This document shows, piece after piece, positions 1 through 8,165 of a stretch of DNA of 64,000 nucleotides. The stretch's first letter is position 1. Every line of letters starts with the position of its first letter. Both the position numbers and the translations under genes were made by a program. Under the pieces are notes generated by a model. That model was not told the origin of the DNA. It did not search any database and worked only from the letters and a program-made list of their open reading frames with translations. Where the stretch lies: NCBI RefSeq assembly GCF_014873955.1, contig NZ_JADBED010000001.1:124001-188000 (forward strand), read 5' to 3'. The stretch is from Nesterenkonia lutea. Its GTDB lineage: Bacteria > Actinomycetota > Actinomycetes > Actinomycetales > Micrococcaceae.

Positions 1-1
1 C

Positions 2-946
2 GTCGCCCTGGACGTGGCCCGGGTGCTCTCCAAGCACCCCGAGGACATGCTCACCACCGAGATCCCCGAGAACGTCTACGCGGGGCTGAAGACCTCCCCG
101 GTCACCGATGTGCACATCTTCGGTCGGCGCGGCCCCGCGCAGGTGAAGTTCACCCCCCTCGAGCTGCGCGAGCTCTCGCACAGCAAGGACGTGGACATCG
201 TCCTCTACGAGGAGGACTTCGACTTCGATGAGGGCTCCGACGAGGCGATCAAGACCAACAACCAGGTCAAGACCATGGTCAACACCCTGGGCAACTGGCT
301 TCTCGAGCAGGAGGAGCGGGAGGCGGAGGCCTCGCGCAAGCTGCATCTGCACTTCCTGCAGCAGCCGGTCGAGATCCTCGAGGGCACCGATGCGAACGGT
401 CAGGGCACCGGGGCCGTGGCGGGCGTGCGCTTCGAGCGCATGGAGCTCGACGGCACCGGCAATGTCCGCGGCACCGGAGAGTTTCAGGACTATGCGGTCC
501 AGGCCGTCTACCGCGCTGTGGGCTACCTCGGTTCGGAGATCGCCGGGCTGCCCTTCGACGAGAAGCGCGGAGTGCTGGTCAATGAGGCCGGCCGGGTCCT
601 CGACGACGCAGGTCACCACGTCCCCGGCATCTACGCCACCGGATGGATCAAGCGCGGCCCCGTGGGACTGATCGGGCACACCAAGGGCGACGCGCTGGAG
701 ACCATCGGATGCCTTCTGGAGGACCTCCACCACCTGCCGGTGGCCGAGGCCCCGGCCGAGGATGCCGTGATCGAGCTGCTCGAGTCCCGCGGCGTGGAAT
801 ACACCACCTGGGAGGGCTGGCAGAAGCTCGACGCCCACGAGATCTCACTGGGGGAGTTCTACGGACCGCTGCCCGACGGCGGCGCCCGTGAGCGGGTCAA
901 GGTCGTCGAGCGCGAGGACATGATCCGCATATCGCGCGAGAGCTGA
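2..946 (+). CDS. fprA: Ferredoxin--NADP+ reductase, FprA type (5' partial)
   Basis: C-terminal two thirds of a flavoprotein of the adrenodoxin-reductase/FprA family, which passes electrons between NADPH and ferredoxin in the cytoplasm. The frame is open from the window edge and begins VALDVARVL, the end of the NADP-binding Rossmann motif (GxGNVALDVAR in the family), so the true start lies upstream. Near the C-terminus GIYATGWIKRGPVGLIGHTKGDA is recognisable (window residues about 205-230), the family's FAD-contacting segment with the GWIKRGPxGxIGTN-like signature. The acidic stretch between the two parts is ordinary for these proteins. A palindrome (AGCTGAGCC/GGCTCAGCT, 941-960) overlaps the stop codon, and a strong shared terminator follows. 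No co-transcribed gene is visible downstream because htpX is on the other strand. Confidence 0.9.
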   Translation, partial: VALDVARVLSKHPEDMLTTEIPENVYAGLKTSPVTDVHIFGRRGPAQVKFTPLELRELSHSKDVDIVLYEEDFDFDEGSDEAIKTNNQVKTMVNTLGNWLLEQEEREAEASRKLHLHFLQQPVEILEGTDANGQGTGAVAGVRFERMELDGTGNVRGTGEFQDYAVQAVYRAVGYLGSEIAGLPFDEKRGVLVNEAGRVLDDAGHHVPGIYATGWIKRGPVGLIGHTKGDALETIGCLLEDLHHLPVAEAPAEDAVIELLESRGVEYTTWEGWQKLDAHEISLGEFYGPLPDGGARERVKVVEREDMIRISRES

Positions 947-1040
947 GCCACGGCTCAGCTCCACGCCGGTGGCGGCGTGGCGCGCCGGCGGCTGTATGGC
1001 GCGGCTGGCGCGCCGGCGGCTGAGCGGCACACCCGCAGCG

Positions 1041-1084
1041 CATGAAGATGCCCCCTCGCCATCCGGCCAGGGGGCATCTTCATG
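1041..1084. terminator. Bidirectional terminator between fprA and htpX
   Basis: Perfect 16-bp inverted repeat (CATGAAGATGCCCCCT and its complement) around a 12-nt loop, placed between two convergent genes. It would form a GC-rich hairpin on either strand. Just upstream (978-994 and 1006-1022) a 17-bp direct repeat TGGCGCGCCGGCGGCTG lies in the spacer. Confidence 0.85.
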
Positions 1085-1093
1085 CCTGGTGAA

Positions 1094-1975
1094 TCAGCTC
1101 TGGCTGTAGCCGGCCATCGACTCCAGCCGGGCGATCCGCTCCGGCATCGGCGGGTGGGTGCTGAAGAGCTTCTTGGCCCTGGCGCCGAAGGGGTTGGCGA
1201 TCATCATGTGGGCGTGCGCGTCGTGCTTGGGGTCCTCCCGGAGCGGGTAGCGGGAGATGCCTCGCTCCAGCTTGTCCAGCGCCGAGGCCAGGGCCAGCGG
1301 GTCTCCGGTCAGGGCCGCGCCGTCGGCGTCTGCGTCGTACTCGCGGGTCCGGCTCACCGCCATCTGGATCAGGCTGGCCGCGATCGGCATCAGGAACACC
1401 GCGAGGATCGCTCCCACCAGGGCCAGGGGATTGCCGCCCTGGTTGTTGCCGCGTCCGCCGCCGAAGAGCAGGAAGAACTGGCTGATGGTGGTGAGGAAGC
1501 CGGCCACGGCCGCGGCCACCGAGGAGATCAGGATGTCTCGGTTGTAGACATGCATCAGCTCGTGACCGGTGACTCCGCGCAGCTCCCGCTCGTCGAGCAG
1601 GTTCAGGATGCCCTCGGTGAAGCAGACCACGCCATTGGCAGGATCACGCCCGGTGGCGAAGGCGTTCGGGGTGGGGGCCGGCGCGATGAAGATCCGCGGG
1701 GCGGGCTGCTGAGCGCGCTGCGCCAGCTCCTCGACCATCGCATAGAGCTGCGGGGCCTGCTCCCGGGTCACCGGATAGGCCTTCATGGCGCGCAGTGCGA
1801 TCTTGTCCGAGTTCCAGTAGGAGTAGGCGACCGAGACCAGGCCGATCAGCCCGAAGACGAAGATCAGCGCAGGGGTCTGGGTGGCGTAGGCGATCACTGC
1901 GCCGACCAGCAGCAGCATCGCGAAGAGGAACGCGAGCAGACCTGCTGTGCGCAGCCGTCCGTGGTGCTGGTGCAT
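1094..1975 (-). CDS. htpX: HtpX-family membrane zinc metalloprotease (M48)
   Basis: Membrane-bound quality-control protease of peptidase family M48. Two hydrophobic segments lie near the N-terminus (about residues 11-55), then the catalytic motif HELMH (HExxH) in GVTGHELMHVYNRD near residue 139, then two further membrane segments (about 151-200). SRTREYDADADGA supplies the downstream glutamate zinc ligand (ExxxD type). The length of 293 residues fits the family. The ATG is preceded by the purine-rich AAGGAG on the coding strand. The family degrades misfolded or damaged membrane proteins and is often stress-induced; no specific control site was identified here. Monocistronic and convergent with fprA. 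Confidence 0.93.
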   Translation of the reverse strand: MHQHHGRLRTAGLLAFLFAMLLLVGAVIAYATQTPALIFVFGLIGLVSVAYSYWNSDKIALRAMKAYPVTREQAPQLYAMVEELAQRAQQPAPRIFIAPAPTPNAFATGRDPANGVVCFTEGILNLLDERELRGVTGHELMHVYNRDILISSVAAAVAGFLTTISQFFLLFGGGRGNNQGGNPLALVGAILAVFLMPIAASLIQMAVSRTREYDADADGAALTGDPLALASALDKLERGISRYPLREDPKHDAHAHMMIANPFGARAKKLFSTHPPMPERIARLESMAGYSQS

Positions 1976-2183
1976 TGACTCTCCTTGGAGGGTTCAGGGT
2001 GGGGGAAGTGGTCCGCTGTGACCAAGGACATCCTACTCGCGCCGCCTGCGGGCGGATCGTTCACCTGCAGTTCACCTTCCCGTGTGATTCTCGTTCTGCA
2101 AGCGGTGCACAGTGTTCTACGGCCCTTCATCCGGCAGTGATATCCACTGAAGACCCCAGGCTCGTGTTCCAAGAGGAGATTGC

Positions 2184-3419
2184 ATGTCCGCACCGTCGAT
2201 CGAGGCTCCACAGCGGGTCGCTGGCAGCGTAGACGAAGCGTCGGCCAAGCGGCCCTTCAGCCCCTTCGAACGGTTCGGCCTCTCCGGTCGCCTGCTCGAC
2301 ATCGCCAACTGGCTCTCCGTGGCGGTCGCCGTCTACGTGCTGATCACTGCGGTCAACGTCATCGGCACTGGCTTCAGCCTGGCCACCGGGGACCAGGCCG
2401 AGACGCTCTTCGGCTTCGCCACCAACCCCGTCGTCGGTCTGATGATCGGCATCGTGGCCACGGCCCTGACCCAGTCCTCCTCCACCACCACCTCGGTGAC
2501 CGTGGGCCTGGTCGCCGGCGGGCTCCCCCTCGGCGTGGCCATCCCGATCATCCTGGGCGCGAACATCGGCACCACCCTGACCAATACCCTGGTCAGCCTG
2601 GGCATGGTGCGCGAGAAGGAGTCCTTCCGCCGCGGCTTCGCCGCCGCCACGGTCCACGACTTCTTCAACCTCATCGCTGTGACCATCTTCCTGCCGCTGG
2701 AGATCATGTTCAGCCTGCTCGAGCGGATCTCCACCTCCATCGCAGGGATGGCCACCGGCTCCGACGGCGGACCGGTCGCGGCAGTGCTCGGCGGCATCGG
2801 TTCGGTGGTCAAGGGCAGCACCAAGCCGCTGGCTCACCTCATCGAGGATTCCCTGAGCTTCATCCCCGGCACGCTGCAGGGGATCGTGATGATCATCGTC
2901 GCCGTCGGCCTGATCCTGCTGGTCATCAACTTCATCGGACGGCTGCTGAAGGTGCTGCTGGTGGGCAAGGCGCGCAAGGTGCTCCACGCCGCCATCGGCC
3001 GCGGCCCGATCGCTGGCATCGGCTCCGGCGCCGCTGTGACGGTCATGGTGCAGTCCTCCTCGACCTCCACGGCGCTGATCGTGCCGCTGGCCGGCTCAGG
3101 CGCCTTCACGCTGAAGCAGATCTACCCCTTCACGCTGGGTACCAACATCGGCACCACGGTCACGGCGCTCATCGCGGCCTTCGCCTTCGACGGCGCGGCG
3201 GGACAGATCGCGCTGACCGCGGCGCTCGCGCACCTGCTCTTCAACGTGCTGGCCACCCTGGTGATCTTCTGCACCCCATGGCTGCGCGATCTGCCTCCGC
3301 GCGGAGCGACCTGGCTGGCCGATCTGGCCGCAGAGAACAAGGTCTACGCCTTCGGATGGGTGCTCGGCGTCTTCATCGTGATCCCGCTGGCCCTGATCGG
3401 CCTCAGCACCCTCTTCTGA
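2184..3419 (+). CDS. Na+/phosphate cotransporter family protein (NptA/PNaS type)
   Basis: Polytopic inner-membrane protein of the Na/Pi-cotransporter II family. It shows the family's internal duplication: LTQSSSTTTSVTVGL with GANIGTTLTN in the first half, and MVQSSSTSTALIVPL with GTNIGTTVTAL in the second. The QSSS motifs form the substrate site in this family. At 411 residues it lacks the C-terminal PhoU domain found in longer bacterial homologues. The ATG is chosen because AGAGGAGA lies at a good distance upstream. It is probably a sodium-driven phosphate symporter, though substrate is inferred from family only. It ends in a strong hairpin with a short T run (the first 60-bp palindrome). 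Confidence 0.87.
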   Translation: MSAPSIEAPQRVAGSVDEASAKRPFSPFERFGLSGRLLDIANWLSVAVAVYVLITAVNVIGTGFSLATGDQAETLFGFATNPVVGLMIGIVATALTQSSSTTTSVTVGLVAGGLPLGVAIPIILGANIGTTLTNTLVSLGMVREKESFRRGFAAATVHDFFNLIAVTIFLPLEIMFSLLERISTSIAGMATGSDGGPVAAVLGGIGSVVKGSTKPLAHLIEDSLSFIPGTLQGIVMIIVAVGLILLVINFIGRLLKVLLVGKARKVLHAAIGRGPIAGIGSGAAVTVMVQSSSTSTALIVPLAGSGAFTLKQIYPFTLGTNIGTTVTALIAAFAFDGAAGQIALTAALAHLLFNVLATLVIFCTPWLRDLPPRGATWLADLAAENKVYAFGWVLGVFIVIPLALIGLSTLF

Positions 3420-3439
3420 TCCCCCGGCCCCTGCCGATC

Positions 3440-3501
3440 AACCCCGCTGGTTGAGTTCTCCCGTGCATACGTATCCACGGGAGAGTTCAACCAGCGGGGT
3501 T
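3440..3501. repeat. 60-bp palindromic element, copy 1 (likely terminator)
   Basis: Imperfect inverted repeat with 26-bp arms beginning AACCCCGCTGGTTGA, two arm mismatches and a central CATACGTATC that is itself palindromic (ATACGTAT). A TTTT run follows the right arm, so it can terminate the Na/Pi transporter transcript. A near-identical copy lies about 425 bp downstream. Confidence 0.85.
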
Positions 3502-3584
3502 TTCTGCTGGAGGGAGTCCAGCTACGGTGACGGAGGACGTTGATCCCGCAGGTCGGCGTCGTCAAGCCGTTCTGGAGGAGACGC

Positions 3585-3866
3585 ATGTTCATCGTTGGAC
3601 TGCTGAGCACGACCATGGCCGTCAACCCGACGCTGCCCAACGCGTGGGAGACGCTCGGTCGCGGCTTCTTCGTGGTGGTGCCGCTGGTCATCCTCGCGCT
3701 CGTGCTCTGGGCTGTCGTGCTGGTGATGCGCACACCGACGCTGGACGTCACCGCGAAGGGCGTGCTGCTCCTCCTGGCGCTGCTGGCGCCCGTCATCGGA
3801 CCGATCCTGGTGCTTCTGCTGTGTCGGCAGAGCCGGCGCGAGGGTCAGCACCGCGCACACAATTAA
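3585..3866 (+). CDS. Small two-helix membrane protein, PLDc_N-like
   Basis: A 93-residue protein with two hydrophobic helices (about residues 26-47 and 58-80) and a basic, hydrophilic C-terminal tail. The second helix ends PVIGPILVLLLCRQSRR, resembling the PLDc_N domain (phospholipase D nuclease N-terminal type), where a P-x-x-G-P-x-x-Y/L-x-L pattern is followed by basic residues. This is a resemblance, not proof. The start is the ATG just after GGAGGAG; an upstream in-frame ATG would add 15 non-hydrophobic residues and has no clear ribosome site. The stop codon runs directly into the second 60-bp palindrome, so the gene is bracketed by two copies of it. Function unknown. Confidence 0.7.
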   Translation: MFIVGLLSTTMAVNPTLPNAWETLGRGFFVVVPLVILALVLWAVVLVMRTPTLDVTAKGVLLLLALLAPVIGPILVLLLCRQSRREGQHRAHN

Positions 3867-3925
3867 CCCCGCTGGTTGAGTTCTCCGGTGGATACGTATG
3901 CACGGGAGAACTCAACCAGCGGGGT
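3866..3925. repeat. 60-bp palindromic element, copy 2 (bidirectional terminator)
   Basis: 25-bp arms starting ACCCCGCTGGTTGAG with a single mismatch around a GATACGTATG centre. It sits between the convergent small membrane gene and yajQ, so it can end both transcripts. Sequence and architecture match copy 1. Confidence 0.85.
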
Positions 3926-3946
3926 GGTCTGGCTTTCGGAGCGCTG

Positions 3947-4435
3947 TCAGCGCATATTGACGAACTGGAGGTCGGCGTCCTCGAAGCCCTTGAGCATGGC
4001 GACGACCTCCTGAAGGTCATCGCGTGACTTCGACGTCACACGCAGCTCGTCGCCCTGGATCGTGGCCTTGACCGACTTGGGGCCTTCGTCGCGGATCTGC
4101 TTGGTGATCTTCTTCGCCGTCGCCTGGTCGATGCCTTCTTTGATGGTTCCCTCGATCCGGAACTCCTTGCCCGAGGCATAGGGCTCGCCGGAATCGAAGG
4201 ACTTCAGCGAGATCCCCCGCTTGACCAGCTTGGATCCGAAGACGTCCTCCACGGCCTTGGCGCGCTCCTCGGAGTTGGCCTTGATGAGCAGCTTCTCCCC
4301 GGAGTAGTCGATCTCCGCGCCGGTGCCTTTGAAGTCGTAGCGCTGAGCGATCTCCTTCTGCGCCTGATTCAGGGCGTTGGCGACCTCCTGCTTGTCCACC
4401 TTTGAGACGACGTCGAATGTTGAGTCCTTGGCCAT
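3947..4435 (-). CDS. yajQ: YajQ/UPF0234 family nucleotide-binding protein
   Basis: A 162-residue cytoplasmic protein of the YajQ (DUF520) family. The N-terminus [18 protein letters not shown] and the block [15 protein letters not shown] are the family's signature, and a second repeat-like half follows ([20 protein letters not shown]). Members have been reported to bind cyclic di-GMP or nucleic acid; which applies here cannot be told from the sequence. Length and both ferredoxin-like halves are complete. The ATG is followed by codons conserved in the family and preceded by AGGAGG on the coding strand. Transcribed divergently from the MetE-like gene and convergently with the small membrane gene. 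Confidence 0.92.
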   Translation of the reverse strand: MAKDSTFDVVSKVDKQEVANALNQAQKEIAQRYDFKGTGAEIDYSGEKLLIKANSEERAKAVEDVFGSKLVKRGISLKSFDSGEPYASGKEFRIEGTIKEGIDQATAKKITKQIRDEGPKSVKATIQGDELRVTSKSRDDLQEVVAMLKGFEDADLQFVNMR

Positions 4436-4483
4436 GGATGCCTCCTGATCGGTGTGGATATCTGCCAGAGAGTCTAGTAGCCC

Positions 4484-4514
4484 TGGACAGGCGCCGTTCC
4501 TGGCCCGCTATGCT
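4484..4514 (+). promoter_or_regulatory. Probable sigma-70 promoter of the MetE-like gene
   Basis: TGGACA and TATGCT separated by 19 bp, ending 36 bp before the start codon. The -10 matches well; the spacer is slightly long. On the other strand TAGACT (complement of 4471-4476) could serve yajQ. Confidence 0.45.
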
Positions 4515-4550
4515 GAGTTGAAGATATGAACAAATACGCGAGAGGCAGCC

Positions 4551-5768
4551 ATGTCCGACAGCTCGATACCGGTCTCCCATGCAGGCTCCCTGCCGCGCAC
4601 CGAGGAGCTCATCGTTGCCAATGCGGCCCGGGAGCTGGAGTCGGACGGCTTCACCCTGCGCCGGACCGCTGAGTTCGAGGAGCTGCTCACCCAGGCGGTG
4701 GTGGACCTGGTTGCGCGGCAGCAGCAGCACGGCGTCACGATCCCTGGCGATGGGGAATATGGGCACGCGATGACCTCCGCGGTGGACTACGGGGCCTGGT
4801 GGTCCTATGTCTTCCAGCGGGTGGGCGGACTCGAGCTCACCGGCGAGGACCTCTTCAGCTGGCCCCACGTGGAGTCCCGTCCCGGCCACGTCCAGCTCAC
4901 CAACATGCTCCATCGGCGCGACTGGGTGCGATTCAAGGAGGCCTATTCAGACCCGCGCTCCGGGATCGCCACTGGCAAGACCGCTACCGCGTTTCCCTCC
5001 ACCACGGGTGAACTGAGCTGGCGGGGCCAGGCGGCGGTGGACTCTGACATCGCCAATCTGCGTGCCGGTCTGGACGCGGCGGGGATGAAGACGGGCTTCC
5101 TGACCTCGCTCTCGCCCGGCTCGGGTGCGCGCATCCCGAACCGACACTATGCCAGCGAGGAGGAGCACATCTGGGCCTGGGCGGCGGTGATGCGCCACGA
5201 GTATCAGACCATCACCGACGCGGGGCTGATCGTGCAGATCGATGATCCCTCGGTGGCCGAGAACTGGGACCAGATCTCGCCGGAACCCACCGTGGAGGAC
5301 TACCGTGCGTTCACCCAGATCCGCATCGACGCGCTGAACTGGGCGCTGCAGGGCATCCCGGAGGAGCAGGTGCGGTTCCACCTCTGCTGGGGCTCCTGGC
5401 ACGGCCCCCACACCACCGACATCGAGTTCCGGCACATCGTCGACCTCATGCTCGGGGTCAACGCGAAGTACTACTCCTTCGAGGCGGCGAACGTGCGCCA
5501 CGAGCACGAATACCGCATCTGGGAGGAGGTCGCCCTTCCCGAGGGCAAGGTCATCGCACCCGGCGTGGTGTCCCATGCCACCAACGTGGTGGAGCATCCC
5601 GAGCTGGTCGCTCAGCGCATCGAGCGCTTCGCCCGTCTGGTCGGGCCGGAGAACGTGATCGCCTCCACCGACTGCGGCCTGGGCGGTCGGCTGCATCCGC
5701 AGATCGCCCACGCGAAGCTCGAGACCCTGGGGCAGGGCGCGGCACTCGCGAGCCGGCGACTCTTCTGA
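4551..5768 (+). CDS. Cobalamin-independent methionine synthase-like protein (MetE C-terminal domain family)
   Basis: A 405-residue single-domain protein of the UROD/MetE-like superfamily, matching the catalytic C-terminal half of MetE; no MetE N-terminal half is present. The zinc-site pattern can be seen: HLCWGSW (His and Cys), a glutamate in YYSFEAANVRHEHE, and the C-terminal cysteine in STDCGLGG. Related short proteins transfer a methyl group to homocysteine or act on thiol methyl donors, but the methyl donor here is not known. The protein starts MSDSSIPVSHAGSLPRTEEL, with the GS(L/F)PR motif typical of the family's substrate entrance. Convergent with the MocR-type gene, with an 18-bp gap and no S-box-like leader seen. 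Confidence 0.82.
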   Translation: MSDSSIPVSHAGSLPRTEELIVANAARELESDGFTLRRTAEFEELLTQAVVDLVARQQQHGVTIPGDGEYGHAMTSAVDYGAWWSYVFQRVGGLELTGEDLFSWPHVESRPGHVQLTNMLHRRDWVRFKEAYSDPRSGIATGKTATAFPSTTGELSWRGQAAVDSDIANLRAGLDAAGMKTGFLTSLSPGSGARIPNRHYASEEEHIWAWAAVMRHEYQTITDAGLIVQIDDPSVAENWDQISPEPTVEDYRAFTQIRIDALNWALQGIPEEQVRFHLCWGSWHGPHTTDIEFRHIVDLMLGVNAKYYSFEAANVRHEHEYRIWEEVALPEGKVIAPGVVSHATNVVEHPELVAQRIERFARLVGPENVIASTDCGLGGRLHPQIAHAKLETLGQGAALASRRLF

Positions 5769-5786
5769 GCGGTCGGGCGGCTGAGC

Positions 5787-7154
5787 TCAGACGAAGGTGG
5801 AGTTCAGTCCTTCCTCGGTGGCGTGCAGCACCAGCTGGGCCAGCGCGCTGAGCAGCTCCTGGTCCTCGGGCAGCTGGGCGATGGAGATGCGCAGCAGTCC
5901 GGTGGGCTGCTCGGAGAGATGAGAGCTGCTCCCCACATCGGTGATCACGCCCTGTGCGCTCAAGGTCAGCGCCGCGGCGCGCTCATCTGGGACCTCGATC
6001 CAGACCGCCCAGCTGGCCGGGCCCGCATGAGCCTGCAGACCGGCAAGAGCGAAGGCCTCCAGCGCCATCCTGCGCCGAGTCGCGTAGCGCGTCCTGGCGC
6101 TGGTGATCCGACGGCCGGCGCCCGGGTCGCGGAGCAGAAAGGCGAGTGTGTGCTGCAGGACCCTGCTGTTCGAGCTGACCCCGCCGGAACGTTCTGTGAT
6201 CACCCGCGCGATCAGCTCCTGAGGCCCCGCGAGCACAGCGGTGCGCAGATCCATGCCGTAGGCGCGTTCGAAGCCGATGACCCGCAGAGTGCGCTCCGGC
6301 AGCCAGCCGTCCAGGGAGGCAGAGAAGGGGTTCACCTCGGAGAGCGGTCCCAGAGGGTCCTCCTCGATGACCACCGTCTTCGGCGAAGAGGCCAGGACCT
6401 GCTGCAGGTCTTCGCCGCGGGTGGTGCTGAGCACGTGCCGCGGGGAGAACGCGCCGCCGGGACTGTGCACGAAGGCTGTGGCGCCGGCGTCGAGCGCCTC
6501 CTGCAGCGCTGCAGGAACCGGGCCGTGCTCGTCCACGGGGACCGGGACCATGCGCAGGCCCAGGCTCCTGGGCACGGAGAGGTATCCGGGCGGGGCCGGC
6601 TCCTCCACGGCGATGAGGTCCCCTGGGCTGGTGACCGCCTTCGTGGCGAGCCAGAGACCCTCGGTGGTCGAGGAGATCGCGGCGAAGCTGCGCGGCCGTG
6701 CACCCTCGGCGGTGCTGCCGAGCTTCTTCTCCACCGCGCGCTGCAGCTCCGGGAGGATGTGTTCCCGACTCCAGCTGTGCAGCTGGGGCTGTTTCAGGCT
6801 GCGCAGCAGCCCCTCCTCCATCGAAGGGAGAAGCCGCAGATCGGGGCTGCAGTGCAGCAGATCCACACCCGACCAGCTGCGAAAGCTCGGGCCGCCCACA
6901 TCACCGGGCTCCATGATCCGCGTCCCGCCGCGACGGCGGGTCTCCACCAGATTCGATTCGCGCAGCAGGCTCCACGCCTGCGCGATGGTCCCGACGCTGA
7001 CGCCGAGCTCGGTGGCGAGATCCCGCACCGTGGGCAGTCGCATGCCGCCGGTGAGCGTGCCGGTGCTGATGAGCTCACGGACCTGCTCGGCGATGCCGGC
7101 GGGGCTGCGCTCGCTCAGCTGACGGGCGAGAGTTTCGGCCTCGATATCGGCCAC
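5787..7154 (-). CDS. MocR-type GntR regulator with aminotransferase-like domain (PLP lysine apparently lost)
   Basis: 455 residues. An N-terminal GntR winged helix (about 17-80: AGIAEQVRELISTG ... RLPTVRDLATELGVS) joins a fold-type-I aminotransferase-like domain (about 95-450), the MocR/GabR/PdxR layout. In PLP-binding MocR proteins the lysine sits in a GTFSK-x5-LR block. The matching block here reads GFERAYGMDLR (294-304), with arginine 297 where the lysine should be. The usual EDDY segment reads EEDPLG (264-269), so the PLP-contacting tyrosine also appears to be missing. This is judged by eye. If right, the domain senses something other than covalently bound PLP or is purely structural. Three 12-bp direct repeats lie immediately upstream, as expected for MocR operators. 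Target genes unknown; the convergent MetE-like gene is the only close neighbour. Confidence 0.82.
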   Translation of the reverse strand: MADIEAETLARQLSERSPAGIAEQVRELISTGTLTGGMRLPTVRDLATELGVSVGTIAQAWSLLRESNLVETRRRGGTRIMEPGDVGGPSFRSWSGVDLLHCSPDLRLLPSMEEGLLRSLKQPQLHSWSREHILPELQRAVEKKLGSTAEGARPRSFAAISSTTEGLWLATKAVTSPGDLIAVEEPAPPGYLSVPRSLGLRMVPVPVDEHGPVPAALQEALDAGATAFVHSPGGAFSPRHVLSTTRGEDLQQVLASSPKTVVIEEDPLGPLSEVNPFSASLDGWLPERTLRVIGFERAYGMDLRTAVLAGPQELIARVITERSGGVSSNSRVLQHTLAFLLRDPGAGRRITSARTRYATRRRMALEAFALAGLQAHAGPASWAVWIEVPDERAAALTLSAQGVITDVGSSSHLSEQPTGLLRISIAQLPEDQELLSALAQLVLHATEEGLNSTFV

Positions 7155-7167
7155 GGTGCTCCTTGAG

Positions 7168-7203
7168 GTTTGATGCAGAGTTTGATGCAGAGTTTGACGC
7201 AGA
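7168..7203. repeat. Three 12-bp direct repeats upstream of the MocR gene (candidate operator)
   Basis: GTTTGATGCAGA, GTTTGATGCAGA and GTTTGACGCAGA in perfect tandem, starting 14 bp before the regulator's start codon. MocR-family dimers bind direct repeats and often autoregulate, so this is a plausible own-promoter operator. Binding is inferred. Confidence 0.6.
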
Positions 7204-7409
7204 GAGTCGGTGCAGAAGGTGGGCGTGCCGCGTCACGGGGGTCTGAACGGGACCATCGTGCGGGCACGAATGATGGCCTCCACGATACTCCTAGTCGGGA
7301 GGCCGGGATTCGAGAATTCCCTGCATCTTCGCTAAAGTGATGGGGTGCCGCCTACAGAGGGCATGCAAGATTGAGCACGGTGACCACTGGTCACGTCGTG
7401 TGGTTGCGC

Positions 7410-7491
7410 GGCAGATTACCCGAGCGGCCAAAGGGGGCTGACTGTAAATCAGCTGGCATCGCCTACGGGGGTTCGAATCCCTCATCTGCCA
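7410..7491 (+). tRNA. tRNA-Tyr (anticodon GTA)
   Basis: Acceptor stem GGCAGAT/ATCTGCC, anticodon stem GCTGA/TCAGC with loop CTGTAAA, and the long variable arm typical of bacterial tRNA-Tyr. The T-loop GTTCGAATC is present. CCA is not encoded. A TAAAGT -10-like box lies at 7333-7338, and a terminator hairpin follows. Confidence 0.95.
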
Positions 7492-7496
7492 CATAC

Positions 7497-7544
7497 CGCT
7501 GAAGGGCGGGTCGGATCGCATCGATTCCGGCCCGCCCTTCAGCG
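7497..7544. terminator. Terminator after tRNA-Tyr
   Basis: Perfect 14-bp arms CGCTGAAGGGCGGG and complement around a 20-nt loop, starting 6 nt after the tRNA. Confidence 0.8.
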
Positions 7545-7716
7545 TCTCAGCCCCCATGTGCCGCAGCGGCTCCGTGCTCTCCGGCTCCATGTTCCCCGGT
7601 GCGGCGCTCGAGCGGACTGCCGCGTCTGGACGGGCGTTCAGCTTCGCGCTTAAGCGCCTGGTGCTCGGCCCCCGTGGGGCCGACATCGCCCGCCCGCTCG
7701 CGTAAGGTGGCGAGAC

Positions 7717-8103
7717 ATGGCTACCACTGATCTGACCACAACTGACTTCCAGCAGACCCTTGAGGACAACGACATTCTGCTCGTTGACTTCTGGGCCGAC
7801 TGGTGCGGCCCCTGCAAGCAGTTCGCGCCCGTCTACTCAGAGGTCTCCGAGAAGCACCCGGATGTGACCTTCGGGAAGGTGGACACCGAAGCCGAGCGCG
7901 AGCTCGCCGCGGCCGCGAACATCACCTCGATCCCCACTCTGATGGCCTTCCGCGAGAAGGTCCTGGTCTTCTCCCAGCCCGGGGCTCTGAACGCCGAACA
8001 GCTCAACGAGGTCATCACTGCGGTCAAGGACCTTGACATGGCAGAGGTCCACAAGCAGATCGCTGAGGACCAGGCCGAGCAGGAGGAGAAGCCCCAGGGC
8101 TGA
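7717..8103 (+). CDS. trxA: Thioredoxin
   Basis: A 128-residue thioredoxin-fold protein with the canonical active site WADWCGPCK at about residues 28-36, and the cis-proline segment SIPTLMAF. It reduces cytoplasmic protein disulfides using electrons from thioredoxin reductase, which is not in this window. It is longer than the usual 105-110 residues because of a charged C-terminal tail ending in EDQAEQEEKPQG. The ATG stands 8 nt after TAAGGT (7703-7708), suggesting a leaderless transcript. Transcribed alone and followed by a hairpin. Confidence 0.93.
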   Translation: MATTDLTTTDFQQTLEDNDILLVDFWADWCGPCKQFAPVYSEVSEKHPDVTFGKVDTEAERELAAAANITSIPTLMAFREKVLVFSQPGALNAEQLNEVITAVKDLDMAEVHKQIAEDQAEQEEKPQG

Positions 8104-8133
8104 GCCTGACCGAGCGCGCGCACGGACTCCACC

Positions 8134-8165
8134 CCGGCGGATCACCGACTGCGGTGATCCGCCGG
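8134..8165. terminator. Bidirectional terminator between trxA and the glycosylase gene
   Basis: Perfect 14-bp inverted repeat CCGGCGGATCACCG around a 4-nt loop. It overlaps the last codons of the convergent glycosylase gene. Confidence 0.8.
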
